This document shows positions 28,469-41,402 of a stretch of DNA of 64,000 nucleotides, one piece after another (position 1 is the stretch's first letter; every line of letters starts with the position of its first letter). Made by a program: the position numbers and the translations under genes. The notes under the pieces are model-generated. The model made no database searches, was not told the DNA's origin, and saw only the letters and a list, made by a program, of their open reading frames with translations. Source of the stretch: Helichrysum umbraculigerum. Lineage: Eukaryota > Streptophyta > Magnoliopsida > Asterales > Asteraceae. Location of the stretch: positions 64,600,001-64,664,000 of the forward strand of contig CATIUR010000006.1 of assembly GCA_949592205.1 (NCBI GenBank). Reading direction: 5' to 3'.

Positions 28469-30031
28469 TGATAACATCAAATAATATCGTATTTATATAC
28501 TAATATTCCCTATATTTTATACACTTTTATTACATTTCTGTTGATTTAGATACTTAATTTGTTTATATTTGCAATTTAGGTATTTTAAGATGAAGAATTG
28601 AATAAAGGAACGAAAAAGGAGCTAAAATGAAGAAAAAATAATAAAAGATTAAGACTTTGAGAGAATTGAGCTTTGAATGAAGACTTAAATCATATTATTG
28701 GAAGATCGGGCTAAGAAATTAATGTAAACCCGAATTTGTAAAGAAGATAGCCCAAGAAAGAGCATGGCCCGAAATTGGAGATTCTGGAATTAGAGGTCAA
28801 CCGGCGGTTGAGGTTATCAGGCGGCAGTTGATTCTAAATAATATAAGGTGGTGGAAGATCGCAAAGTTGGACTTGGACTCCAAGTAATTCAACCGGCGGT
28901 TGAAGACTCCAACCGGCGGTTGGACTGGCGGTTTTGAAAACTATAAATAGAGTCTTCAGTTAACCCATTCAATATATGATTTCAATATACAAAATTTGAT
29001 TCTAATGGTTAAGGGTCGACTAAGGGCACGAATTTGGAGGCTAGGAAGCTAGGGTTTGAAGGTTTTCAACCCTACGAAGAGTTAGTTCGATAATTGGTTC
29101 AGTTTCTTTATACTTTTAACGTCAATAAGATTATTAGGTTATTATGGATCTTGTTTATTTGTTTTCAATTATGAATTAATACTCTTATTGTGTTTATTTG
29201 AATGAATATTACTTGAATGATAGTATGAATTTATGTTTATGTTGGTATTAATTTATTGAATATCTATTATGCATTAATAAATTATTGTGTTAAATTAGAT
29301 GATTGAGTTGTTCTTGACATGATTAATCAATTTATATCATAAACTTCAATAAGATTATTAGGTTTTTATAAATTAATTAACTGTGTTTGATTCTTGACAT
29401 GAAGATTCATGATAGAAGAAGAACGTATAACTTATGACTTATAATTAATGTGGTAATTTAGCATCGTGCGACGAACTTGCTATAATAGATTGTTGATAGG
29501 TTTAATAGAATAGGTTATAAGTGGACAATACTTAAGGAAGATTACTATAGTATATTCGCATCGAATCCTGTGTTTTGCTTATATATTTATAAGAAAGTTA
29601 ACTAAGATTAGAGGCTTTCTACATTAGTTAATTCACCAATAAATTAACCAACGGTTCAATACACATGAAGGAAGATTATTATTTAAGTAAGACTAGTTTA
29701 AATAGACACAATCTTCTATCCACTTAATTATCCATAATTGTCCTTAATTACTTAAATTAATTTAGTTTATTGTAAATTAGTATCAAAATAAAATATGTTC
29801 GAACGGAACTAAAACGTAACACCCTTTTATCTGTAATATTAATTGTGAATAATTGTAAATATTAAATTAGGGTTAAATTAAATATATTGTTCCTGTGTTC
29901 GATACATGGACTTACTTATAAAGCTATATTATACCAACGAGTTATTCTTGCCTGTATTGTGTGATAGTATTATTTAATATTTCATTTATTTAAAAACTTG
30001 TTATTTTAATAGACTACTATAACACACATCA
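28469..30031 (+). repeat. 5' LTR of the Athila-type element
   Basis: Three copies of the perfect palindrome CAACCGGCGGTTG (28798-28810, 28890-28902, 28910-28922) and a variant (GGCGGCAGTTG) lie upstream of the TATA box CTATAAATAG (28941-28950). The last copy is about 20 bp from the TATA box. Confidence 0.95.
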
Positions 30032-30037
30032 AGTTTT

Positions 30038-30053
30038 TGGCGCCGCTGCCGGG
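30038..30053 (+). other. Primer binding site of the Athila-type element
   Basis: TGGCGCCGCTGCCGGG, six bases inside the 5' LTR. It resembles the tRNA-Asp-complementary PBS of Athila elements. Confidence 0.85.
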
Positions 30054-30291
30054 AAGCGGTAAATTTTAATTTTTTCCCTGTAAATTGTAAATTTTTGTAC
30101 ATTGTAAGTCAATTGAAAAATCGGCTCACCCATTGGGATTACTAACAAAAACAGAGGTATAAGGAGAGTCGCTCTGCTTCCCAAAAGGGATAGGTTTTTA
30201 ATAAGCTTTGCGCTGACCTATTTCTCCGCTTCTGTGTATAACCATTGGAGTTACCGAGGACTTTTGACTAACTTGTAAAAAAAAAATATAA

Positions 30292-30669
30292 ATGTTTAAT
30301 TGTTTAATTATATGTAATATGTATTATTTGTTTTATTTGAATTTTATATGTTCTAAACTATGTGATAATTTTTGTGTACAAAAATTAGTAACTATTATTA
30401 AAATGGAAAATATGCAAATGAAAATTGTGAATGAAACTATGGAATACAAAGACATTGGAATTGATGAGGAATCTCTTAAGCCAATTAGTAACCCCGTACA
30501 TCAACATTGGCTCAAGAATGGTTCCATCCTACTTGAAGAAATTCACAAAATGCTAATGACTATTTGCATTCCCATTTCCACTTTATTATTAGTTATGATT
30601 TCCATTATTTGTGTTATCTTTAAAGACTTATGTTCTTATTTAATTATTTCAATGACATTTATCTATTAG
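30292..30669 (+). CDS. Small ORF with hydrophobic segments in the Athila-type leader
   Basis: 125 codons from ATG at 30292, or 88 from the ATG at 30403. The middle is soluble and acidic (NETMEYKDIGIDEESLKPIS); the C-terminus has a strongly hydrophobic segment (ICIPISTLLLVMISIICVIF). The first part of the long version is also hydrophobic. It lies where gag would be expected but does not look like gag. It may be a chance frame in AT-rich DNA, since hydrophobic codons are T-rich. Confidence 0.25.
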   Translation: MFNCLIICNMYYLFYLNFICSKLCDNFCVQKLVTIIKMENMQMKIVNETMEYKDIGIDEESLKPISNPVHQHWLKNGSILLEEIHKMLMTICIPISTLLLVMISIICVIFKDLCSYLIISMTFIY

Positions 30670-31940
30670 ATTTTAATATATTTATGTGTTTAGATTATTG
30701 TATGTTTGTCATATTTTTTATAGATATGTTTGATATTAATGTTTATTGTATAAAGATTATTGGAAACTTGTGAAAAGTTTAACAGGTATTTACTAAACCG
30801 TGGATAAAATTCCATTAATTGTTCAACACTCGATGACGATTGAGGAATACATGAATCGACATATGATGCGCCACCAGCGGTCGGTAAGGATTTTACCCCT
30901 CGTCGTTGAACCGGCAGCCAGAGGCGGGCATCAGTGGAGTGTTTTAAATTTGTAATTGCGGGGCCTAAGTTTTCCCTAACAATGCTAATCCTAAGGGTAA
31001 GCAAGTGGTAGATATGACCTAGAGTCGTTCTTCAAACCGACTGAATTGAAACTGAGGCGTGGTAGATGAGGGCTTTCAAACTAGTGAAGGGTTTATAAAA
31101 TAGTGGGGAAGTTTTTGGTTTTTATATTAACTAACTTAGGCAAGTAAATAAATAAAAGCGAAATAAAAATAAAATGTAATGTAGATAAAATAAAGATAGT
31201 GTTTGCTGAGATTTCGTTAATTAAGTTGTGGGATGATATTTGGAGAAACTGTTTTGAAAGATATTAGTTAGTTATCATTCTTGAATACTTGTATGTAAAC
31301 ACTAGATTCCCTACTAATTAAAATCCCATTAGCATGTCACACCGGGAGCTAGGTTATGGTAACATTACAAAGTATTTAGAATAATAAGCAAAATCTTAAT
31401 TATGGTTTAATAATACTTTCCATATGAACGGGAACAAAATCTTAAGGTACTAGACATAACTGAATCATATAACGATTCCTCATCATCCTAACAGATTCGT
31501 ATATCTAAAAAGTTCATTTATGACAAAAAAACCAGCCCTTGCTTAAGACTACCCAATAAATCCCCGAATTATCCACAGCGTTCCTCACTTAAAGTGGTTC
31601 CTCCGCTTCAAACCTTGACCATGTCTTGTCCTACGGTAATCCCCCATGTAGCCTTGCGGTTCCATAGTTTCATACCTTTGACAAATTATATTGACACACA
31701 TGACTGACTACCTTTTAATTGGACGTCGTTAAAAAGGTGTTGTAATCACGTTTATTGGTGGAAGGGCAATAGATTAATTTGAAATTTAAAAGTCTATTTA
31801 GAAAAGTTAATTAAGCTAGGTTTCTCATTTTATATATATTAGTCCGTAATATAACTACCTTCGGTCGTTACGCAGCTTCCACGTATTTGTACTACACCTA
31901 AAGTGTTTCCAACGCTATACTGCATAACAGTCGAATAGGG

Positions 31941-34001
31941 TATAACACCCGCTAAATACAAGGACATTTTTTTTTTTTTTTTTTTTCATATCGGAAGCGC
32001 ATGATTAATAGAAACCAGTGGATTGCATACATACATTTCAAATAGCAATCCACTTATTTACAAACCTTTAAAACTAGATTATTCTAATCATTACACACAT
32101 TAAGTTTAGGTGTTATAGAAATCTCAATGTGTTGTTAAATCATTAACGTATTATCCATTTCAGAGTGAGCCTGTCAAACATTCCATTCCATATGTACTTC
32201 TTGCCCACCCACATACAGAAGTAAACCTGCAAGAAGTAATGAGGGGTTAGCACGAAGCTAAGTGAATAGATCCCAAGCTATCAATCTAACTCAGCTTAAC
32301 ACATGCCTATAACCAAGCAATGCACAAGCAACATAGAAGGATCGGTGGTCCTTGAGGTACCCTCATGCCGCGGATGGTTCCCCAAGTAACACTTAAAACC
32401 AACTGACGGCCAAATCAGAGGTTAAACCGATAGTTTGGTACTATTACTACACACGACGCAATTTCAGTGTCCAACACATGTACAAGGCACTTGCGAAGTC
32501 CTAGTAATAGTATCCAAACCCAACACATTAGTTGACCCCCACCAAATCAAATAGTCCACAACTATCATAGCACAATGGACGCCAATAATCAATCAAAGGT
32601 TTAGCCAACATGCCAATCTAATATTAATGCAATCATTGCAATAAACCAAGTTTACCCGTTGTAACCATGTTGTTACAACTAACTTAGACAGAAAGTCCAA
32701 GATCCACTCACCGACAATCATAGTCGTCCACTCAGTAGTCTAATGTCACTGAGTCTTCTCCACATCTGAGAATACAATAACACAACACAAGTTAGTCATT
32801 TGGCACTTGCCTCAATATTGATATAACATCATACAATTGTAATTACATCAAACCATTTATCATTAATCTTGTATTAATCCAACATTCATCTCCATCATTG
32901 TTAACTAATATAATGAAACCATTAACAAGATTACTAACTTTCCACATCAATTATTCATCAAAACGTCAATATTTGATCTAATGAATACTTAACCAACTAA
33001 TTTCACACCGTCCTCTTTAATTATCAATTAAGGGTTCTTATTAGCAAATCATACTACTTTCTTCATATAAACCATCAAACTCATCATGATTATCAAAATT
33101 CTCATGAACACTTAATCAATTTCACAACTCTTAACATAACCAATGTAAATCATCATCTTTAATCAATACTTATAAATCATACATCATTATTCTAAGCATA
33201 GAATCTCAAATTCTTGAATTATCAACTAAACACATGAACTCCATTAATGATCATATATAATGTCCATCATTTCTAAGTTAGTGTTTCACTTACAATCAAG
33301 AATTACTTATCAATTAACAATAATATGATCATTACAAGCCTAGATACAAGATTAATCATGCCAATAAAATCAATTATCCAAAACCCCATTTCTAGGTTAA
33401 CATGAAAATCATGAATTAACAATTATAACATGTTTATAATGATAATAGAATGATTAATACTTGTTATTGAAGTTTAACTAACATAAATATCACATAATCA
33501 AACCCTAAATTCGGATTTTGCTCAAGAACACAAAAACCCCCAAATTCTAGGTTTATAGAAATCAAGAACACAAGATCATACCTTGTTTGTGATGATTAAG
33601 AAAGCTTGAATTCGTGTTTTAAAGCTTCAATTTGATGTTCTTCAAGATCTTGATAATGATTTAGGGTGAGATATGTGTGTGTGTGTGTAATCGTACGTAT
33701 GTATGTATGTGTGTGGGAATAAAAACCGATTTATTCCATAGATTATAGCATATAAGTGTTAGTTTTTCGTTCCCCGTATTTATTATTGTCTGGAACTTAA
33801 AAACCATTTGCGGGGAAATACAATTTTATTTTACCGTCAACTAAATAAGTTTAAAACGAGTAATATTTTATTATTCACAAAAAGTCATATAACTGTTTGA
33901 CCTATTATTTTCAATTATCACAATACATATAACAAATTTAAATAGCATTTAAATTTACAGGAAATACCTATTACTCCTAGGCCCAATTTGAGGATGTTAC
34001 A
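31941..34001 (-). repeat. 3' LTR of the Gypsy-like element
   Basis: 2061 bp. It contains a run of about 19 T at 31970-31986 and a (GT)n/(GTAT)n patch near 33675-33710. Otherwise almost the same as the right copy. Confidence 0.95.
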
Positions 34002-34021
34002 AATCTCTCCCCCTTAAAGAG
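34002..34021 (-). other. Polypurine tract of the Gypsy-like element
   Basis: Minus strand TTTAAGGGGGAGAGATT abuts the 3' LTR. Confidence 0.85.
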
Positions 34022-36373
34022 ATTTCGTCCTCGAAATCTAATCATCCTTAATAAATCTAGGGAATTTAATCACATCATACCTCGTGTGAAGTCTGGTTCA
34101 CACTTTACTTCCAATTCCCTAACTACATAATTATTTATCACTAAATGCACATAAGGTATATGTACAATTTAAATTACATATGCATATCATCTCTATGCGT
34201 ATCTTAATCACTCATCACACATACACAAAATATGTATACATTTAATCCATTTTAAGATATATGTTTTCAACCTAATTACACATGCACATATCCAATGTAC
34301 ATGCTTCAATTTCTCATTTCAGTACATATAATGTACCTAATCTTATCTTCATATACACAATGAACATTTTAAAACAAGTTATCACTTAACATAAGTAAAT
34401 CACTTAACTGAGTAAAGTAATATACTCTCATAACCAGAATCTTGCGACATGCTAGATCTTTAAAATTGGTATATGAATTCTATCTTTTTCAATATCGAAA
34501 ACAGTGGTTATGGAAACCACAATACACATATCATCAATGAAGTTTAAATTTCAATTATAACTAGCATCCACGCTAATATCCACATATCACTGGGGTACAT
34601 GAAACCCATTTTTATTAAAATATCTCGGAATCATATAACACTAACCACGTATTGATAAGCAAAGTAGAGGTCAAATCCTATGGTTAATACCATTATCATA
34701 TAGTTACACAATCACTTAGCACCAAATTATATTGGATACATGCTAAGTCTCAATCAATGGGTACCTTGCTATACTAGCACACGTACCACATTATCAAAAT
34801 GTGCTAATCATCAACACATTTTTCAACAATATTCACCTATTTAATCCATTTTAACCGACCTCTACTTAACTTTTCTCATCACATAACTTTTTCAAATTAC
34901 AATTTACCACTTTATCTAGTCATTAGATATGCAGAAATCCGAAAGATTATATGTAATTCGCACGTAATTATAATAATATTATCAATCCAACAAGTAAAAC
35001 TCTTATTTTCCTGACTATTTTACTTTTTCCCAAGGACATAGTTTCACATAATTTTCTAATACTAGGCTATCCGGCTATGCTAATCTTCACTAAGCCTCAA
35101 ACATTGCAACAAATAATCACATACTCATTTTTAACAATAGTATAACCCGTTCAAAATTTTCCTTTACAATGATATCACATTGAACAATACTTTTAATAGT
35201 CTGCTACTACCTTAATTTTAGTCAATCAATAACTATTTCATAACTGTGGGTCAATACATGTTACCGTTAATTTAAAATCATTTAACTTCATTTGGTACTT
35301 AGTAGCCTCAACAACTCCATGTGAAATGGCATAATATGAATACGTTGGCCAGACGTCATCATATTATGTCAGTCACACTTTATTCTCAGACTAGTTTATA
35401 CCATTAATCTCTCAAAATTTATTAGTCTTTACCCTTACTTATATCATAACCATGATATCAACCATTTGCACAATTATAACTACCCATAGTAGCAGGTATA
35501 TCATCAAGTATTAGTTTACTACCGTTTTCAACTTATCATTTTGAAGGTACATTACACATATCATCAAGTTTACACAAACCACACAGACATTCAATACCTC
35601 TTTTTATTATATCCTTAACTCAGGTGTAATGTCTAACACCATTATTACAAACAACTTCTTTATTACCTAATTCAAGGTCATTTACTAATTACATCACTCG
35701 ACATTAATTGTACATCTGGTACTAAACACTTCATCCATACTACTTGTAATATTCAATATGTTCTCTCCAATCTTTACCTCTTTAGTTGTAATATAAGTAA
35801 AACTTTTCATGCCACACATGCGAATTATTACTCTACTTTCAAATATCAACAAGTATAGACCCATGTATTCCTTTCAATCTCTAAGAATACTTATTTTAAC
35901 CATTTCCAATATTTTAGATGACACATTTACTTCATCTTATTTCACTTAGTCCATATCACTCAAGAATTTAAATCACCACCAACAACAGTTGGCCACAATC
36001 GACAATACGACAAATACACAGCTTGAAAATAACTTATACTCAATAAAATATGAGGACCTCTTAAAACAAGTTATAACGTCATATTTAGTCATAGGGATGA
36101 TCCCAGGGCTCAAAGAAACAAAAGGCCAATTTAAAACGTAAGTCAAAAGTTCAAAATAAAGTCCGAAAAAAGGTAAAATGTCATTTTCGGGCCCCAAACG
36201 ACCCCGAAGTGCCCAAAACTGACAGGGCTCATGGCAAAGCAATGAGCTTTGACCGTTGAGCCGTTTCCAAGTGACCCTGTAAATTTCGTCTTAATCGGAC
36301 ACCGAAATTTTCTAAAAATTTCTACGTCAAGAACTACGTCGAACGTCGCAAAAATATATTTTTTTTTTATACC
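34022..36373. other. Non-coding interior of the Gypsy-like element
   Basis: Very AT-rich, no ORF of note on either strand. It fits a LARD-type large retrotransposon derivative mobilised by proteins from another copy. Confidence 0.6.
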
Positions 36374-36630
36374 AACGCGATCCGGGAAACAGGTCAGGAT
36401 CGCGTTCCCTAGTGTAAAATATTCTGTAACCAAATTAGGCATACAAACGCGATCCGGAGAAGTGAGCGGGATCGCGTTCCCAAGAGAAAACGCATCAGCA
36501 CAAATTACACACACAAACGCGATCCTGGAAAATGGCTGGGATCGCGTTCCCAAGCAGAAAATAATCTGAGCCAAAATAACACGTACGAACGCGATCCAGA
36601 AGAACTTGTTGGGATCGCGTTCCCAAGCAA
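36374..36630 (-). repeat. Four tandem 71-bp units, each with a 10-bp-stem hairpin
   Basis: Each unit holds AACGCGATCC, 13-14 variable bases, then GGATCGCGTT: 36374-36406, 36446-36478, 36516-36548, 36588-36621. The stems are perfect in all four while loops and linkers have diverged; each 3' arm is followed by CCC. Spacing is 72, 70 and 72 bp. The array lies about 1.3 kb inside the PBS, in the transcribed part of a non-coding element. Confidence 0.95.
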
Positions 36631-37909
36631 AAATCTGAAGTTCAGAAAAAAAATCATATTTTTAGCCAATTTCAAACGCGTATAACTTTTTACTCGTTTA
36701 GAGTTAGACTCTAAAATTTTGCAGGCACGTCCACTATGCCAAAATGAAACTTTCCCTTTTTACACTTTTTCAATTTACACGTTTTACGAGAAAACGGATG
36801 TACGACTCATTTTTGACCATTTTCGACCATTTTGGTTGACACGCTATATTTCAAACGACTTGGTTTCTGACTTCCACCTTTTACCAACATGTTTCTATAT
36901 ACATTAGTGACGTGTAGGCATATTCGTCACCTACAAACACTCATTCTACATTGTTTTGACACGTTGACCCGTTTAGGGGTCCAAATGGACATTTTTCCCA
37001 ATTTCGTTCATAATGACCACATTAACACTTTTAATCCACATTTTATCTATACTTATGACTGTAAGTCGTTTTAAAAGTCATCATACACAAACCACCTCAA
37101 GTTTTAACCGTTTTATTACTAAGTTACCCATTTGGGCACTTAAATGACCCGTTTGGGTTTATGACCATATAATCACTATTCTATAACTCATTCCACATAA
37201 CTTTGACTAATTTAAGTCAAACCAAACCATTATCACTATTGGTGTCATAACATAACCTTAATTCACCAATTCCACATATTACCATCACATTTACACAATT
37301 ACATCAAGTTTCAACATTGACCTTTCCTAAACTTGTCAATACATATAAAGACATCGTTGACCACTTTGACTTTTCAGGTCAAACACACATCTTCCAATTA
37401 ATGTACACTTTCTAATTTAAACCACCACGACTTTAAACATTTTACTTGAGGTATACCATCACCTCATTAATTTCCTTATGGAAATTTTATCAATTCAATC
37501 TATCAAGATTTACTACTAAGCACATAATCAACTTATGCTAAACACATAGGCAAAATCAACTTACTCATAAATGAGAAATCATATCAATCTAATTCAATTT
37601 ACTTCACTAATCATAGTCCTCATAGCAAATAAACAATTCAAACTTATTTAATTTAAACAAGCTTATAGAGAATTACCTGATGCCTTTACACCAATGAACA
37701 TAGAGAAATCATTGAGAATACCATTCGGTTCCTCATATTCCTCCGTCTCTGCAACCACAACAACAATCTTGCAACTTGTTATAGGTTAGTACACATTCAC
37801 TAACAACTTTCTCATGCAACCACTAATCCCCATCCCTGGAATGTTTGACTTGACACAAACCTAAGTTTGGGATTGAACACCATACAATGTCCAATTCACC
37901 CAAACCTAG
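36631..37909. other. Leader region of the Gypsy-like element
   Basis: Between the PBS and the hairpin array. No ORF of note. It contains repeated 'cccgtttgggt'-type text near 37120-37160 but no clear repeat unit. Confidence 0.5.
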
Positions 37910-37921
37910 GCTCTGATACCA
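37910..37921 (-). other. Primer binding site of the Gypsy-like element
   Basis: TGGTATCAGAGC on the minus strand, three bases from the 5' LTR. Confidence 0.9.
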
Positions 37922-37924
37922 ATT

Positions 37925-39977
37925 TATAACACCCGCTAAATACAAGGACATTTTTTTTTTTTTTCATATCGGAAGCGCATGATTAATAGAAACCAGTGGA
38001 TTGCATACATACATTTCAAATAGCAATCCACTTATTTACAAACCTTTAAAACTAGATTATTCTAATCATTACACACATTAAGTTTAGGTGTTATAGAAAT
38101 CTCAATGTGTTGTTAAATCATTAACGTATTATCCATTTCAGAGTGAGCCTGTCAAACATTCCATTCCATATGTACTTCTTGCCCACCCACATACAGAAGT
38201 AAACCTGCAAGAAGTAATGAGGGGTTAGCACGAAGCTAAGTGAATAGATCCCAAGCTATCAATCTAACTCAGCTTAACACATGCCTATAACCAAGCAATG
38301 CACAAGCAACATAGAAGGATCGGTGGTCCTTGAGGTACCCTCATGCCGCGGATGGTTCCCCAAGTAACACTTAAAACCAACTGACGGCCAAATCAGAGGT
38401 TAAACCGATAGTTTGGTACTATTACTACACACGACGCAATTTCAGTGTCCAACACATGTACAAGGCACTTGCGAAGTCCTAGTAATAGTATCCAAACCCA
38501 ACACATTAGTTGACCCCCACCAAATCAAATAGTCCACAACTATCATAGCACAATGGACGCCAATAATCAATCAAAGGTTTAGCCAACATGCCAATCTAAT
38601 ATTAATGCAATCATTGCAATAAACCAAGTTTACCCGTTGTAACCATGTTGTTACAACTAACTTAGACAGAAAGTCCAAGATCCACTCACCGACAATCATA
38701 GTCGTCCACTCAGTAGTCTAATGTCACTGAGTCTTCTCCACATCTGAGAATACAATAACACAACACAAGTTAGTCATTTGGCACTTGCCTCAATATTGAT
38801 ATAACATCATACAATTGTAATTACATCAAACCATTTATCATTAATCTTGTATTAATCCAACATTCATCTCCATCATTGTTAACTAATATAATGAAACCAT
38901 TAACAAGATTACTAACTTTCCACATCAATTATTCATCAAAACGTCAATATTTGATCTAATGAATACTTAACCAACTAATTTCACACCGTCCTCTTTAATT
39001 ATCAATTAAGGGTTCTTATTAGCAAATCATACTACTTTCTTCATATAAACCATCAAACTCATCATGATTATCAAAATTCTCATGAACACTTAATCAATTT
39101 CACAACTCTTAACATAACCAATGTAAATCATCATCTTTAATCAATACTTATAAATCATACATCATTATTCTAAGCATAGAATCTCAAATTCTTGAATTAT
39201 CAACTAAACACATGAACTCCATTAATGATCATATATAATGTCCATCATTTCTAAGTTAGTGTTTCACTTACAATCAAGAATTACTTATCAATTAACAATA
39301 ATATGATCATTACAAGCCTAGATACAAGATTAATCATGCCAATAAAATCAATTATCCAAAACCCCATTTCTAGGTTAACATGAAAATCATGAATTAACAA
39401 TTATAACATGTTTATAATGATAATAGAATGATTAATACTTGTTATTGAAGCTTAACTAACATAAATATCACATAATCAAACCCTAAATTCGGATTTTGCT
39501 CAAGAACACAAAAACCCCCAAATTCTAGGTTTATAGAAATCAAGAACACAAGATCATACCTTGTTTGTGATGATTAAGAAAGCTTGAATTCGTGTTTTAA
39601 AGCTTCAATTTGATGTTCTTCAAGATCTTGATAATGATTTAGGGTGAGATATGTGTGTGTGTGTAATCGTACGTATGTATGTATGTGTGTGGGAATAAAA
39701 ACCGATTTATTCCATAGATTATAGCATATAAGTGTTAGTTTTTCGTTCTCCGTATTTATTATTGTCTGGAACTTAAAAACCATTTGCGGGGAAATACAAT
39801 TTTATTTTACCGTCAACTAAATAAGTTTAAAACGAGTAATATTTTATTATTCACAAAAAGTCATATAACTGTTTGACCTATTATTTTCAATTATCACAAT
39901 ACATATAACAAATTTAAATAGCATTTAAATTTACAGGAAATACCTATTACTCCTAGGCCCAATTTGAGGATGTTACA
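37925..39977 (-). repeat. 5' LTR of the Gypsy-like element
   Basis: 2053 bp, with the same TG...TA ends on the minus strand as the other copy. The high identity to the 31941 copy shows a recent insertion. Confidence 0.95.
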
Positions 39978-40718
39978 TAGGGGCCATCATATTACTTCGT
40001 AATATTATACCGTTTCTTAATATGACTACCTTCGGTCATTCCTCGACTTCCATACATTTGTACTCCACCTTGAAGTGTTTCCAGTACTATACCGAAGAAC
40101 AGTCGAATATGGGCCATCATATTACTTCACGATAATTAAGACCGTTTATATTTTACTACTATGATGATCCTAAGGCAACAATAAAACAAGAACATGCAAT
40201 AAGACGATCAAAGTAATATTTCCGATCTTTAATATTTAATTAAAAATCATCCCATAATTAACTAACTACATCGCAAGCAAACACAACAAGCGTACTACTC
40301 TCTAATCATGGCAATAACTAAATCTAGCATAATCAATATAAACGTAATTAATTAAGATAGATAAGGATAGAAAGAACCAGGATTAAATGCAAGAGAGAAT
40401 AGACTTGGATTAATTGACACAATTCCGAGCATACACCGAAGAGAACACCAATTACTGGAATGACACAATTCCGAGCATACACCGAAGATTACCATGCGTT
40501 CCACACTTTCCTTCTATTTTAAACAAGCTCCTAAACTACCTTAAGACTAATTTTTAGTAAGAAAATAGAAAGAAAGTAGAAGCAATATCTTAGGAGAAGT
40601 ATATTGTTATAAGAATGGTGTGTTTTTCAAATGAGCCTAAAGCCTCCTATTTATAGGAGAGTTTTGGTGCACGTTAGCAAGTAGAAGCTCACAATAGCAA
40701 AAGGTGAAAAAGGTAGTG

Positions 40719-40824
40719 GCACCGGGTACGGGCATATAGTGGCACGAGGTACGTAAAGTTGTGGAAAGGTCTAGCACCGGGTACGTAAAGTTGCGGAAAG
40801 GTCTAGCACCGGGTACACGCAAGG
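40719..40824. repeat. 32-bp tandem motif in the solo LTR
   Basis: GCACCGGGTACG occurs at 40719, 40774 and 40806 (GCACGAGGTACG at 40742). In two copies it is followed by TAAAGTTG(C/T)GGAAAGGTCTA. The core is a near-palindrome (arms GCACC and GGTAC). On the minus strand it lies upstream of the TATA box at 40656-40648. Confidence 0.85.
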
Positions 40825-41402
40825 ACCAAAAAGCGGGAACCGGATAGGTGGTGGGCAGCAGCCGGCGGCCTGGTGGCTGGCTGCCACCAGCCCCGGTTCA
40901 TCGCCCGTTGCCTCGTTGCTCGTTTCGCGCGTATCTTCTTCGTTATACGTCCGTTTGCGTTGATTCTTTTTTTGTTGGATTCGTAATTCAAAAACGAAGA
41001 CTTTGATGAAAAGATATCCCAAAAATATGTCCCTGAACTTTAGATGTGTCGTGCGAATCGTTTGGATCTTCCGGCATACGAAGAATCTTCATTCTTCGTC
41101 CGTTTTTGTTGATTCTTCTTCTGTTGGATTCGTAATTTGAAAACGAACATCTTAGGTAAGATGGATGTTGGTGATGGGCACTTTTGTCTCAAAATCTCGT
41201 TTTGATGCCTTGAATCTTCAAACGTGTGTGGAATCTTCGTTTTTCATCCGTTTTGCTTGATTTTCATCGTGCAACCTCGTTTTGACCATCTTGGCATAAT
41301 ACTACTGATTTGTAATGGTTTTGAGTTGATATGCCAAGAATTATTCCAGAATGAGAGAGATATCGGTAGTAAAAACGTGACTTTTTACGCGATATCAACA
41401 TA

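Larger units (their letters stand above)
31941..39977 (-). mobile_element. Non-autonomous Gypsy-like element with 2-kb LTRs
   Basis: LTRs 31941-34001 and 37925-39977 are nearly identical; by eye they differ in T-run length, a GT repeat and a few bases. The duplication TAGGG flanks them (31936-31940 and 39978-39982). On the minus strand the LTR begins TGTAACATCC, as in Tekay/Del chromoviruses, but ends GGGTGTTATA, a non-canonical TG...TA pair in both copies. The PBS is TGGTATCAGAGC (37921-37910) and the purine tract lies at 34002-34021. The 3.9-kb interior has no gag or pol; it holds the four-hairpin array. The lineage call rests on LTR termini only. Confidence 0.85.
30864..41397 (-). mobile_element. 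Athila-type solo LTR, split by a Gypsy-like insertion
   Basis: The two LTR halves (30864-31935 and 39983-41397, about 2.5 kb together) are bounded by TG...CA ends and the duplication ACATA (30859-30863 and 41398-41402). The minus-strand end ...GCATCA matches the CATCA ends of the other Athila-type LTRs here. No internal region remains. Near its TATA box (CTATTTATA on the plus strand, 40648-40656) lies a tandem repeat of 32 bp with core GCACCGGGTACG. It interrupts a frame starting MTIEEYMNRH at about 30828, possibly a gag remnant. Confidence 0.75.

Noticed and set aside
36143..36574. ORF with apparent repeats (SLGNAI..., TLGNAI...)
   Set aside because: The protein repeat is a shadow of the DNA hairpin units, and the unit length does not keep one frame in all copies.
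36374..36630. CRISPR-like array
   Set aside because: Four units with palindromic 'repeats', but variable parts are short and lie inside hairpins, the host is a plant, and no cas genes exist. It is a tandem repeat of a retroelement.
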